39,457 bases of DNA from an archaeon (GTDB lineage: Archaea; Thermoproteota; Nitrososphaeria; Nitrososphaerales; Gagatemarchaeaceae): positions 1 to 39,457 of the forward strand of contig JAJZIG010000004.1 in NCBI GenBank assembly GCA_021851265.1, given 5' to 3'. Shown here piece by piece: positions 30,472 through 38,018 of this stretch. Position numbers and translations under genes: made by a program. The stretch's first letter is position 1, and each line of letters begins with the position of its first letter. The notes beneath the pieces were generated by a model. That model had not been told where the DNA came from and searched no databases. It saw only the letters and a list, made by a program, of their open reading frames with translations.

Positions 30472-31488
30472 CTAAAGCCCGATGCTGTTGATAACGCCGC
30501 CAGAGTTCGCGTCAATTACCAACACAATCTTCCCATTCTTGTGCTGGTATCGCACGAACCAGACAGGGGCATGAAGCAGCTCGGCATCGCCGACGTCCGA
30601 TTCTGTGGTGAGCTTCTGAATCATGTGGTGTGCAGCATGCGCCTTTTGCGACTGCAGCTGGTCCACCAGCGTCTTGGCCTGGGTCTTAGCAACCTCCTCG
30701 CCTACATCCCCGTTGAGGACCTTGATCCCTTTCACCTTGGCCGCGTCAAACACCACCCTGTCAGCCAGGTTGAACTGGTAGTCCTTGGGCTGGTAGTCAG
30801 TGAGGGCCTTCAAGCCGACTATAGGGAAATTGTAGTCGTTGTCCAACTGGTATGCCTTCCTGTTCCCCTGGCCGCCGCCCACGAACCCTCCTCCCCCCAT
30901 CACCGTCCCGAACATCATCCCGGTGAACAAGCCTCCTCCTCCGAACCCGTTATTCCTCCCGCCGCCCAGGGCGCCCCCCATTATCCCGGCCAGGGCAGCG
31001 GTGGTTGCTATCTGGCCCGCCTCGGCAGCCATATCGACCGCCACCAGGGAGGTCCTCGCAGAGACAGGCAGCAGCCAATATGGTACCATCGCAAGGTTGA
31101 CTTCTTCCAACGTGGAGGACTCCTGAAGATGGCGATGAAGCAGTCCCCTGTCCATCAGCCCATGAATCTCCTTCATCACGTCGTCCTGCTGAGAAATCTT
31201 GACCGGGAGCATGGTGTGCTTGTCAATGCTCTTCCATCCTTCGTTCCCGAGTGAGATGCTGCTACCGCAATACTCGCAGGTGATGAACATCTCGCCGAAC
31301 TTGGGCGCTATGGGGGCGCCGCAACTAGGGCACTTCAGTGTGGTAGCACCGGTTGGGGCGATGACCTCTTGTCGTACGGTGGCTGCCTGGGGTGTCGCCT
31401 GGGAAGACTGGCCGACCTTCGCACCGCATTTGTAACAGAACTCGGCGTCGTCAGGCAGCTGGGCTCCGCACTTTTGGCAGAACGTCAA
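30472..31488 (-). CDS. Zinc-ribbon/glycine-rich protein, SPFH module partner
   Basis: This 338-residue protein has two N-terminal zinc ribbons (FCQKCGAQLPDDAEFCYKCGA; LKCPSCGAPIAPKFGEMFITCEYCG). A middle domain (KHTMLPVKISQQDDVMKEIHGLMDRGLL...VPYWLLPVSARTSLVAV) precedes a long Ala/Gly-rich hydrophobic segment (AALAGIMGGALGGG, TVMGGGGFVGGGQGN). A beta-rich C-terminus follows (APVWFVRYQHKNGKIVLVIDANSG). The glycine-zipper-like segment may insert in or lie on a membrane. Its ATG at 31488 lies 7 bp from the stop of the SPFH gene, so the two are one operon. The function is unknown. Confidence 0.7.
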   Translation of the reverse strand: MTFCQKCGAQLPDDAEFCYKCGAKVGQSSQATPQAATVRQEVIAPTGATTLKCPSCGAPIAPKFGEMFITCEYCGSSISLGNEGWKSIDKHTMLPVKISQQDDVMKEIHGLMDRGLLHRHLQESSTLEEVNLAMVPYWLLPVSARTSLVAVDMAAEAGQIATTAALAGIMGGALGGGRNNGFGGGGLFTGMMFGTVMGGGGFVGGGQGNRKAYQLDNDYNFPIVGLKALTDYQPKDYQFNLADRVVFDAAKVKGIKVLNGDVGEEVAKTQAKTLVDQLQSQKAHAAHHMIQKLTTESDVGDAELLHAPVWFVRYQHKNGKIVLVIDANSGGVINSIGL

Positions 31489-31495
31489 GAATCAC

Positions 31496-32599
31496 CTAGA
31501 GCTTGGTCCCGCAGTTGTTGCAAAACTTCGAACCTACGGTTATCGAACTCCCACAGTTAGGACAAAACTTCGCTGCCCCTGCAGGCGCAGACGAACCTTG
31601 AGGTGCAGCCATGGTGGCCCCACAGTTAGGACAAAACTTCGAAGTCATCGGGACCAAAGATCCGCAATTGGGACAGCTCCTCGACTGGATGTTCTGGCCC
31701 ATCCCCTGGGCCATCTGCCCTCCGATGGCGTAGCCGACGCCCAGACCGGCCCCGAGCCCAGCTGTCACGCCCGCTCCTCCTGAGGGATTCCTTGCCGCAT
31801 CGTCGACGGCCTTCCCAGTCTGGTACTGCATATAGTTGACGCCGAGCACCTGCATCTCCGACCTTGTGTCGATGGCTTTCTGGACGTCATCGGGGAGGCT
31901 TATCGTCAATCCGGATATCTTGTTGATTTCCATGCCAAACTGGCCGAGGTTGTCGGGACCAGAGGCGAGCACCACCTGCTCAATGTTCATGAGGTTGGCA
32001 GCCAGGTCAGTGACCTTCAAACCCTGCTGCTTCATCTTCCCCAGCGCGCTGTAGACTAGGATGACAATCTGCTCCTTCACCCTCCCTTCCACGTCATCGG
32101 AGGTGTCCGCGCCGAAGGTTCCGACGAACTGGTTGATGAAAAGCTCAGGGGAAGAAATCCTCCACCTGTACTCACCGAAAACCCGCAGGTTGATTATTCC
32201 GAAGGTCGGGTCAGTGAACTGGTAGGGCTGCGTGCTCCCGAACTTCCCATCCAGATACCGCTTGGGGACGTAGTAGACCTCGGCCCACTGTGTTACCCCC
32301 GTAAAGAACTTCAGGAGTTTACCCACCACCGGCGCGTTGAAGTCAGTCAGCGCATACCTGTTGGGTTGATCGAAGTAAGTCAGCGCCTTTCCGTCGCGGT
32401 AGAAAACCGCTATCTCGTCCTCCCTCACGACAACGTTGTCGTTGAGCCGTATCTGACGGGGCGCTTTCCAGAGCACGTTGTAGACCCCCGGTGCGGGTTG
32501 CTTGTCCTTGTCGTCCCAGGCGAACGTCGTCGAACCGAATACGCTTCCACCTGCCGCGGGGACCCCATCGTTTTTCTTGCCGAAGACCACCGCTCTCAC
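31496..32599 (-). CDS. SPFH-domain protein with two C-terminal zinc ribbons
   Basis: This 367-residue protein starts RAVVFGKKNDGVPAAGGSVFGSTTFAW and then shows the SPFH core (VYNVLWKAPRQIRLNDNVVVREDEIAVFYRDGKAL; NLRVFGEYRWRISSPELFINQFVG; VKEQIVILVYSALGKM; GLTISLPDDVQKAIDTRSEMQVLG). It is the YdjI-like (virion-core-like) SPFH subfamily, which forms membrane-associated or ring-like assemblies. A Gly/Ala-rich segment precedes two C4 zinc ribbons (CPNCGSLVPMTSKFCPNCGA; FCPNCGSSITVGSKFCNNCGT). The GTG at 32599 overlaps the upstream TGA by four bases (GTGA at 32596-32599) and avoids a 15-residue unconserved extension. Confidence 0.85.
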   Translation of the reverse strand: MRAVVFGKKNDGVPAAGGSVFGSTTFAWDDKDKQPAPGVYNVLWKAPRQIRLNDNVVVREDEIAVFYRDGKALTYFDQPNRYALTDFNAPVVGKLLKFFTGVTQWAEVYYVPKRYLDGKFGSTQPYQFTDPTFGIINLRVFGEYRWRISSPELFINQFVGTFGADTSDDVEGRVKEQIVILVYSALGKMKQQGLKVTDLAANLMNIEQVVLASGPDNLGQFGMEINKISGLTISLPDDVQKAIDTRSEMQVLGVNYMQYQTGKAVDDAARNPSGGAGVTAGLGAGLGVGYAIGGQMAQGMGQNIQSRSCPNCGSLVPMTSKFCPNCGATMAAPQGSSAPAGAAKFCPNCGSSITVGSKFCNNCGTKL

Positions 32600-33171
32600 T
32601 GACCGAGGGCTATGCCCTCTATCGCTTCTATCCTCTGTGACCACTTCTGCTTGATATCAGCCACGTCTCGAACGAACCCGCCAATCGCCGCTTGAATTGA
32701 GCTCGGAGCAGCGCTGTCATACACCAGTCTCCCAGACGACGTAGCATCGTCCAGCTGGAAGACCGCACTGACGAACGAGTAGTCATAATCATACAACTTG
32801 TTCAACTTGTCGTCCGTGACTTGAATCGGGGCGGCCCAGCCCGCATATCCCTGTCCTGCGTGCCGCACCTCTCCGCTGAGGGCCTGCACCTGAGAAATGA
32901 CCGATCCGACGCTCGTCAGGTTCGTAAAGTCGCCGCTGGACGCCACCTGCTTCCTCAACTGCTGCAGGTTGTCCCTAACCTTGTCAAGCCTGTCCGCCAC
33001 CTGATTCCTCAAGAGTTCGTCGGAGACCCTAATGTCCTCCTTGCTCCTGTATCCCCTAAGACCTGGTATGAGAAGCTCAAGCTTTTTCGCGATCCCCCTA
33101 TTGGCATCCACCTGCTGTCTGATGTCTGGACTGCCTTGTGTCAAGGACCTACGTCTCGACCTCCCTTCCAT
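32596..33171 (-). CDS. Helical protein, first gene of the SPFH module
   Basis: This 191-residue soluble protein is helical in its N-terminal 100 residues (SDELLRNQVADRLDKVRDNLQQLRKQVAS...VGSVISQVQALSGEVRHAGQGYAGWAA). A conserved-looking middle follows, VTDDKLNKLYDYDYSFVSAVFQLDDAT, then a final helix ADIKQKWSQRIEAIEGI. Translational coupling to the SPFH gene through GTGA overlap indicates a protein-protein partner. I do not recognise the family. An ATG at 33171 is used, but a TTG at 33144 (MTQGSPDIRQQ) fits the shared TATA-like element better. Confidence 0.65.
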   Translation of the reverse strand: MEGRSRRRSLTQGSPDIRQQVDANRGIAKKLELLIPGLRGYRSKEDIRVSDELLRNQVADRLDKVRDNLQQLRKQVASSGDFTNLTSVGSVISQVQALSGEVRHAGQGYAGWAAPIQVTDDKLNKLYDYDYSFVSAVFQLDDATSSGRLVYDSAAPSSIQAAIGGFVRDVADIKQKWSQRIEAIEGIALGQ

Positions 33172-33182
33172 CTAAATAAATA
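33171..33182. promoter_or_regulatory. A/T element between divergent SPFH module and DUF72 gene
   Basis: Only 10 bp separate the annotated divergent start codons. The 12-bp tract TCTAAATAAATA can act as a TATA box in both directions, about 28 bp from an internal TTG of the DUF72 gene (33203) and about 32 bp from an internal TTG of the helical gene (33144). The true starts are probably internal. Confidence 0.4.
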
Positions 33183-34024
33183 TGGCGAACGTCCGCCATC
33201 CTTTGCAAAGGTCTCCTAACACGAATCTCGATAAGGTCAGGATTGGGTGCAGCGGATGGTCCTACAAGGACTGGGACGGGGTATTCTACCCTAAGTGGCT
33301 GGCGTCAGAGGACTATCTTTCATTCTACTCCAAGGTATTCAACTGCGTGGAGGTCGACTCCAGCTTCTACAGGATTCCCAGCCAGTTCATGGTGAGCAAG
33401 TGGCGGAGCAATACCCCCGTCGGCTTCGTCTTCTCACCCAAGCTCCCCAAGAAAATCACTCACGAGAAGAAGCTGGAGGACTCAGAGTCCACTCTCATGT
33501 ATTTCTACAGTGTGATGAGCAAGCTGAAGGAGAAACTCGGTCCGATAGCGATACAGCTCCCGCCGTCCGTCAAACTGAGCACCCACCAGGACATATTGAA
33601 AGAGTTCCTCTCCACGCTCAGCCCAGAGTTCAAGCACGCCATAGAGTTCCGCCACCGATCTTGGTTCACGCCTGAAGTCTACTCACTCCTGAGAAAGAAT
33701 AACGTCTCCATGATATGGGCCTTGAACCAGTATGTCGAGAGCCCCCCAGAGGCGACTGCAGATTTCGTCTATCTCAGGATGGTGGGCGACAGAGAGATCA
33801 CAGAGTTCACAGGGGTGCAGAAAGACAGGTCTGAGGACATGGACCGGTGGGCAACCTCTGTCAAGGAGAACGCCAGCAAGTTCGAATCTGGTTATGTCTT
33901 CTTCAACAATCACTTCGCGGGTTTCAGCCCTGAATCCGCCAACGAATTCCGGAGGCTCCTCGGCATGATGGAACTCGACTGGAATGCCCAGGGGACTGGG
34001 CAGCAGACGCTGTTCGGGCAGTAG
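33182..34024 (+). CDS. DUF72 family protein
   Basis: This 280-residue protein is a TIM-barrel-like member of DUF72 (YecE). The opening VRIGCSGWSYKDWDGVFYPKWLASEDYLSFYSKVFNCVEVDSSFYRIPS is the family's most conserved block. Later blocks FVFSPKLPKKITHEKKL, PIAIQLPPSVKLS, HAIEFRHRSWFTPEVYSLLRKNNVSMIWA, VYLRMVGDRE and YVFFNNHFAGFSPESANEFRRLLG also match. The function of the family is unknown. ATG 33182 or TTG 33203 are possible starts, both before the first motif. It ends 7 bp before dinB, which suggests an operon. Confidence 0.9.
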   Translation: MANVRHPLQRSPNTNLDKVRIGCSGWSYKDWDGVFYPKWLASEDYLSFYSKVFNCVEVDSSFYRIPSQFMVSKWRSNTPVGFVFSPKLPKKITHEKKLEDSESTLMYFYSVMSKLKEKLGPIAIQLPPSVKLSTHQDILKEFLSTLSPEFKHAIEFRHRSWFTPEVYSLLRKNNVSMIWALNQYVESPPEATADFVYLRMVGDREITEFTGVQKDRSEDMDRWATSVKENASKFESGYVFFNNHFAGFSPESANEFRRLLGMMELDWNAQGTGQQTLFGQ

Positions 34025-34031
34025 CTGACAG

Positions 34032-35123
34032 ATGCACCCACAGCGCCGGTCCGTCCTCCACGTCGACCTGGACGCGTTCTACGTCTCCGCTGAGATTAGA
34101 GAGCGCCCCGAACTGAAGGGGCTTCCGGTGGTCGTAGGCGCAGACCCGGAAGGAGGGATGGGCAGAGGTGTCGTCGTCGCATGCTCCTACGCCGCCCGGA
34201 AGTTCGGCCTTCGTTCAGGAATGCCAATCACACAGGCCTACAGGCTCTGCCCCCAGGCGCAGTACATTCAACCGAACTGGGGTCTCTATGAACGTGTTTC
34301 GGAAGAAGTAATGGCTACACTGAGGAATTTTGCTGACAGGTTCGAGCAGGGGAGCATAGACGAGGCCTACCTCGACGTCACTAGCAGAGCGGGAGACGAG
34401 CATTCCGGAGCAGACTTGGCCATGGAGATTAAGAGGACCATAAGAGAGAAGCACGGCCTCACCTGCTCTATCGGGGTCGCGCCGAACAAGTCTTCGGCGA
34501 AAATCGCTTCCGACAGGAACAAGCCCGACGGCATGACCGTTGTGCCGTTCGGCGACGTACGCGGGTTCCTCGCCCCCCTCCCCGTGGGTGTCGTCCCAGG
34601 TATCGGCCCGAAGACACGCGAGTTCCTCCGTGAGAAGGGCATCGCGACCATCTCACAACTCCAGCAATTAGAGGGCAGGCAACTACTCGCATGGTTCGGA
34701 AAGAACGGGGTCTGGCTCTGGGGGGTCGTCCATGGCGAAGAAGCCATAGAAGTGAAGCAGCAGGAACTCCCGAAGTCGCTCAGCGTAGAACGAACTTTCA
34801 AGGACGATACTAGCGACTTCGGGACAGTCAGGCGAGAAGCAGCCGACGGGGTCGCCGAACTAATGCGGAGGGTGAAGTCGGCTGGCTATGCTTACAAGGT
34901 GGCTGGCATAAAAATCAGGTTCCGCGGGTTCGAGACCCACACCCGGGAGCGGACTCTCGTGAGCCGCACCGACAGCGAAGGCCCCCTGCTCGAGAGCGTC
35001 GACAGGCTTCTGGACGAGTTCGAGTCGAAGGGAAAGCCGGTGCGCCTGATAGGGGTCAGGGTCGCAGGTATTCAACGCTCATCTTCGGACCCCTCTAGAC
35101 TCGACGATTGGACCAAGAGCTGA
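34032..35123 (+). CDS. dinB: DNA polymerase IV (Y family)
   Basis: This is a translesion polymerase of 363 residues. Catalytic acidic residues are in VLHVDLDAFYVSAE (Asp12, Asp14) and in GSIDEAYLDV (Asp110, Glu111), and the steric-gate tyrosine is in AFY. YAARKFGLRSGMPITQAYRLCP and CSIGVAPNKSSAKIASDRNKPDGMTVV are typical palm/finger blocks. A helix-hairpin-helix thumb (VVPGIGPKTREFLREKGIATISQLQQL) and a little-finger domain follow. The C-terminus lacks a clear PCNA-binding QxxL(F) box but ends in a basic tail. It is likely co-transcribed with DUF72. Confidence 0.95.
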   Translation: MHPQRRSVLHVDLDAFYVSAEIRERPELKGLPVVVGADPEGGMGRGVVVACSYAARKFGLRSGMPITQAYRLCPQAQYIQPNWGLYERVSEEVMATLRNFADRFEQGSIDEAYLDVTSRAGDEHSGADLAMEIKRTIREKHGLTCSIGVAPNKSSAKIASDRNKPDGMTVVPFGDVRGFLAPLPVGVVPGIGPKTREFLREKGIATISQLQQLEGRQLLAWFGKNGVWLWGVVHGEEAIEVKQQELPKSLSVERTFKDDTSDFGTVRREAADGVAELMRRVKSAGYAYKVAGIKIRFRGFETHTRERTLVSRTDSEGPLLESVDRLLDEFESKGKPVRLIGVRVAGIQRSSSDPSRLDDWTKS

Positions 35124-35325
35124 GCCCGTTTCCGCTCCTCCGGAGCGCCCCGTTTCTGAATCCTATCGAGTGCACAGGTTCCCGTCGAGTAGGAGCGTAG
35201 AGACGTAGGACGGGGACGAGAAGAGTTCTGCCGCTATGAACCCGCGGGCATGAGCGCCAGAGATTCTCCTGGGCCGACCGCCGTTACCTGCTTCCTGCTT
35301 GGCCATGCCGGTTCATGGCTCGCAG

Positions 35326-36177
35326 TCAAACCCTCTCGCTCGCCGCTGCAAGTTGCTCCGCCAGCCATGGGAGCGCCTGCGTGATGAACGACGGCCCGTG
35401 ATGTGCAAGAAAGTCCAGCGGGCCAGGGGTCACGAACACATTTCCAAGAGCCACAGCCTTCAGCCCTGTCCAGCCTCTTGAGCGTAGCAGGGTCGCGAGG
35501 TCACCGCCTTCGAACTTGGAGTACATTTTGGGCTCATAGAAAACGGCGTCAGGGTTCCTTAATGATACTGCCTTCAGGTCTGGGACTAGCCACTCACGAG
35601 GCTCGTCTTCGTACAGATGCGAGCTGCCGAGGAGTCTGAACGCATCAGTGATGTAACTGTAGGCGCCGAAGCTCACGGGGCCCCCTAAGTTAATCTCAAC
35701 GTAGGAATCCAGCTTCGAAACCCGCGGCAGTCTCCCAAGGGACCTGAGGAGAGCCGCCCCCAACTCCCGGCCCTTTCCGGCTGCACCTGTCACCAGGCCG
35801 ACCTTTACGACGAAGTCTATGATGCCCGCCACCGACAGAGGCAACTCGAGAGGATACACTGGATACTTCTTCGACAGCCTAACTGCGAATTCGCGCTGGT
35901 ATCCTGTTACGGCAAGAATCAGATCCGGGTTGAGTTCATCGAGGATCTCTTCTCTTACCGTGTTGTAACTCCCAAGCTTTCGTTTCGACTGCGCCTCCGC
36001 CGGGCGAGCGCAGAACGCAGTGACGCCGACGACCTTCTCGCCGAGCCCGAGTTGGAAGAGCGTCTCGGTGGCCGCGGGACTAAAGCTCACGATTCTTTCA
36101 GGGGGATCGGGAACTGGTACCGCCGTCCCGAGAACTTCACTGAAGACCTTCACCATCGCACTTCGTTGAACCGCCAT
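35326..36177 (-). CDS. BtuF-like helical-backbone metal/cobalamin-binding protein, no signal peptide
   Basis: This 283-residue protein has the periplasmic binding protein fold of the BtuF/FhuD (helical backbone, PF01497) family: PPERIVSFSPAATETLFQLGLGEKVVGVTAFCARPAEAQSKRKLGSYNTVREEILDELNPDLILAV, ITDAFRLLGSSHL, and WTGLKAVALGNVFVTPGPLDFLAHHGPSFITQ. No signal peptide, lipobox or anchor is seen at the N-terminus, so it is presumably cytosolic, which is unusual for this family. No ABC transporter genes are adjacent. It starts at ATG 36177 (an ATG at 36156, MVKVFSEVLG, is an alternative). A TTATAA box lies about 33 bp upstream. Confidence 0.8.
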   Translation of the reverse strand: MAVQRSAMVKVFSEVLGTAVPVPDPPERIVSFSPAATETLFQLGLGEKVVGVTAFCARPAEAQSKRKLGSYNTVREEILDELNPDLILAVTGYQREFAVRLSKKYPVYPLELPLSVAGIIDFVVKVGLVTGAAGKGRELGAALLRSLGRLPRVSKLDSYVEINLGGPVSFGAYSYITDAFRLLGSSHLYEDEPREWLVPDLKAVSLRNPDAVFYEPKMYSKFEGGDLATLLRSRGWTGLKAVALGNVFVTPGPLDFLAHHGPSFITQALPWLAEQLAAASERV

Positions 36178-36207
36178 TGTGATATCTATTCCTGAAGACC
36201 TGGGAAG

Positions 36208-36222
36208 TTATAACAGCTGTTA
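36208..36222. promoter_or_regulatory. TATA box of the BtuF-like gene with a 12-bp palindrome
   Basis: The minus-strand TTATAA (36208-36213) overlaps TAACAGCTGTTA (36211-36222), a perfect palindrome. A repressor bound there would cover the TATA box. On the other side an AAATAAC tract could serve the plus strand. Confidence 0.45.
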
Positions 36223-36260
36223 AATAACATTCGTTGGAGTCTTTCGACCAACAGGCTTAA

Positions 36261-36620
36261 CAGATTCCAAGAAGCTGATCACCGCCACGCTTTTCGGCGT
36301 AATGATAGGCGTCGTCTATGGCGCACTTCCGTTCGAGATTGGTGACTCGTTGATAATCTTCGAAGCTATGCTCCTTTCACTCAGTTTCGTTCTTCTCAGT
36401 CCCGGTGGCGCGACACACACAGGCTCAAAGTCCATCCAAAGAGGCTCGTGGTCGTGTTGACCGCGAGCACCATCATAGTTGGAGTGGTTGTGACCTATGC
36501 TTTCATCGACTTCGGCTTTTCGGCGCCTTTTCTGGAAATATACCTGCCCATCCTGGTCGTAGAGGCCGTGAACGGAACCCTGGTGGATTCCTTGGCACCA
36601 GGCTGTGGGAGCGGAACCTC
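36261..36620 (+). pseudogene. Frameshifted membrane-protein gene
   Basis: One frame gives TDSKKLITATLFGVMIGVVYGALPFE, then IIFEAMLLSLSFVLLSPGG, and then loses sense. A second frame opens at about 36408 with RDTHRLKVHPKRLVVVLTASTIIVGVVVTYAFIDFGFSAPFLEIYLPILVVEAVNG. Joined, they form an ordinary membrane protein with three hydrophobic segments linked by a basic loop. No start codon is available at the 5' end, and the junction requires a frameshift. Either the gene is decayed or there is a base error in the sequence. No family is recognised. Confidence 0.45.
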
Positions 36621-36633
36621 AGGCACAGATTCA

Positions 36634-36864
36634 CTACCGTCCAGCCGCCTGCGAACTAGCTGGGGTGCCTCGGACCTCCCGACTCAGTTTCCTGGTGAAC
36701 CTTCGGAGGAAACCATAGAGCGCGACCCCGAGGACGACGAAGACGGCCCCTTCGACTTCGTTTGTCATAACTCTGGCGATGAGTCCAGTGAGCAAGACGA
36801 ATAGACCAATGACTATTATCAGAATCGCGGCGGTCTTCGATATCGGGCTAGCTCTTACTGCCAA
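36634..36864 (-). CDS. Small two-helix membrane protein
   Basis: This 76-residue protein has two hydrophobic helices, ISKTAAILIIVIGLFVLLTGLIARVM and VEGAVFVVLGVALYGFLRRF, followed by a basic tail (RRFTRKLSREVRG). It starts at TTG 36864 with a CGTTTAAGC box about 25 bp upstream, the usual leaderless layout. It lies opposite the 3' end of the broken membrane protein gene. The function is unknown. Confidence 0.6.
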   Translation of the reverse strand: MAVRASPISKTAAILIIVIGLFVLLTGLIARVMTNEVEGAVFVVLGVALYGFLRRFTRKLSREVRGTPASSQAAGR

Positions 36865-36921
36865 CCTGCCGACGTTTGGAAGAGGGGCTTAAACGGCTAT
36901 TGCGGCCTTCGGCTGTCATCT

Positions 36922-37167
36922 TCAGGAGGCGCCTGGGCGTTTGGGTCGTTTCTCCTCTTCCTTGAGGATCTTATACAGTCTGAACCTGTCGTTCTCTCCT
37001 GGCGAGAGGGTATAGCCGCACACCCGGCAGGAAACGCCTTGACCCGTCTCCTTCAGGTCAAAGCGTCCACACTTCGGGCACTTCATCTCGTCCCGCTGGG
37101 CCGTCATGACTCGTCTCAGGCGTAGGGCCGACTCAAAAGTGTTGGCGCCATCACCAGACCCTGACAA
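36922..37167 (-). CDS. Small zinc-ribbon protein
   Basis: The protein has a C4 zinc ribbon, MKCPKCGRFDLKETGQGVSCRVCGYTLSPGE, followed by a charged helix (NDRFRLYKILKEEEKRPKRPG). The full frame gives 81 residues and overlaps the stop of the nnrE gene by 17 bp. An internal ATG at 37107 (MTAQRDEMKCPKC) would give a 61-residue protein without that overlap. Small ribbons of this kind in archaea often accompany RNA or translation factors, but no partner is known here. Confidence 0.65.
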   Translation of the reverse strand: MSGSGDGANTFESALRLRRVMTAQRDEMKCPKCGRFDLKETGQGVSCRVCGYTLSPGENDRFRLYKILKEEEKRPKRPGAS

Positions 37168-37864
37168 CGGGCCTCACTCTGAAAAGGCTGCTCGCCTGTG
37201 AGAAGTGCGTGTAGACATTGGGTGGGAGTGAGATGTCAGCCAGGTAGAGGTCTCCGAGAAGAGTTCTGGCTTTGGGGTTAAGGAACCCGACCTTTGGAAG
37301 CCCAAAGGTCAACGTCAAGTCCGCGTCGATGCACGGGTGACCCGGTTCTCCTGACGTGGCGTCCAACCCTGAGGGTATGTCCACAGCGAGCGTCCTGGCT
37401 GCAGACTTGGTCGCCTTGGTTATGAGGGTCGCCACAGGTTCCCTGGGGTCTCCTCTTGACCCATAGCCCAGCAGCGCATCAACCAAGAGGTCGGCCTCCC
37501 CGATGTCTCCTTCGGGTCCCGCGGTTTCAATCCCAATCTTCTCGGCGGCGGCGAGCTGCCTAGCCGGGACGTCGCGGACTCCTTTCCTCGATCCCCCGAG
37601 CATCACCCGCACGCTGGCGCCCCAGTCGTACAGGTGCCTCGCAGCGACAAGGCCGTCACCTCCATTGTTTCCCCGGCCGACTAGGCAGCACACCACCTTT
37701 CCTAGGACCTCACCGCCTAACATCTCTCTGGCGACCTCGGCAGTCCTGAGGCCAGCGTTTTCCATCAGGGAGAGCACATCGATGCCACACGACTCAATCG
37801 CCATCCTGTCGGCTTCGGCCATCTCCTCAGCCGAAAGGAACGCGAACCCATGTTCCAATCTCAT
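37151..37864 (-). CDS. nnrE: NAD(P)H-hydrate epimerase (YjeF N-domain)
   Basis: This is the epimerase of the NAD(P)HX repair pathway, a Rossmann-type YjeF N-terminal domain of 237 residues without the C-terminal dehydratase (NnrD) domain. The substrate-phosphate motif is VCCLVGRGNNGGDGLVAARHLYDWGASVRVML, followed by LVDALLGYGSRGDPREP, LAVDIPSGLDATSGEPGHPCIDADLTLTFGLPKVGFLNP and GDLYLADISLP. All match the family. ATG 37864 is preferred over GTG 37867. A GAAATATGAAAA box lies about 26 bp upstream, so it is leaderless. The dehydratase partner is not in the window. Confidence 0.93.
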   Translation of the reverse strand: MRLEHGFAFLSAEEMAEADRMAIESCGIDVLSLMENAGLRTAEVAREMLGGEVLGKVVCCLVGRGNNGGDGLVAARHLYDWGASVRVMLGGSRKGVRDVPARQLAAAEKIGIETAGPEGDIGEADLLVDALLGYGSRGDPREPVATLITKATKSAARTLAVDIPSGLDATSGEPGHPCIDADLTLTFGLPKVGFLNPKARTLLGDLYLADISLPPNVYTHFSQASSLFRVRPVVRVW

Positions 37865-37955
37865 CACCTTCTGCCTCCAGGGTTTTCATATTTCAGGATT
37901 GGTCGGGCTGACGCTCCCTCTCTTGCATAGCACCTGTCAACTATATTTCTTCAAA

Positions 37956-38018
37956 ATGGCACGCGGTTTAGAGCCCGAGGTATATTCGACCTCGGGGACG
38001 CTTCAAACCCAGAAATGA
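37956..38018 (+). other. Short upstream ORF overlapping the cdvB start
   Basis: This 20-codon frame begins MARGLEPEV and ends in a TGA that overlaps the cdvB ATG as ATGA (38015-38018). It could couple translation, but the inverted-repeat TATA box sits inside it, and transcripts from that box would start downstream of its ATG. It is kept as a curiosity rather than a gene. Confidence 0.25.
37974..37996 (+). promoter_or_regulatory. cdvB promoter: TATA box inside an inverted repeat
   Basis: CCCGAGGT (37974-37981) and its exact reverse complement ACCTCGGG (37989-37996) flank the 7-bp spacer ATATTCG. The TATA-like GGTATATTC therefore lies inside the dyad, about 32 bp upstream of the cdvB ATG. It is a good candidate for a repressor site that competes with TBP. 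Confidence 0.55.

Noticed and set aside
34918-34950. tRNA T-arm-like sequence (GGGTTCGAGACCC) in the plus strand
   Set aside because: It lies inside dinB and encodes the conserved little-finger segment RFRGFETHT; no acceptor, D or anticodon arm fits around it.
36448-36804. C-terminal acidic part of the plus-strand frame (after about 36620)
   Set aside because: From about 36634 it is antisense to the better-supported two-helix membrane protein and loses hydrophobic character, so only the hydrophobic part before it is treated as a broken gene.
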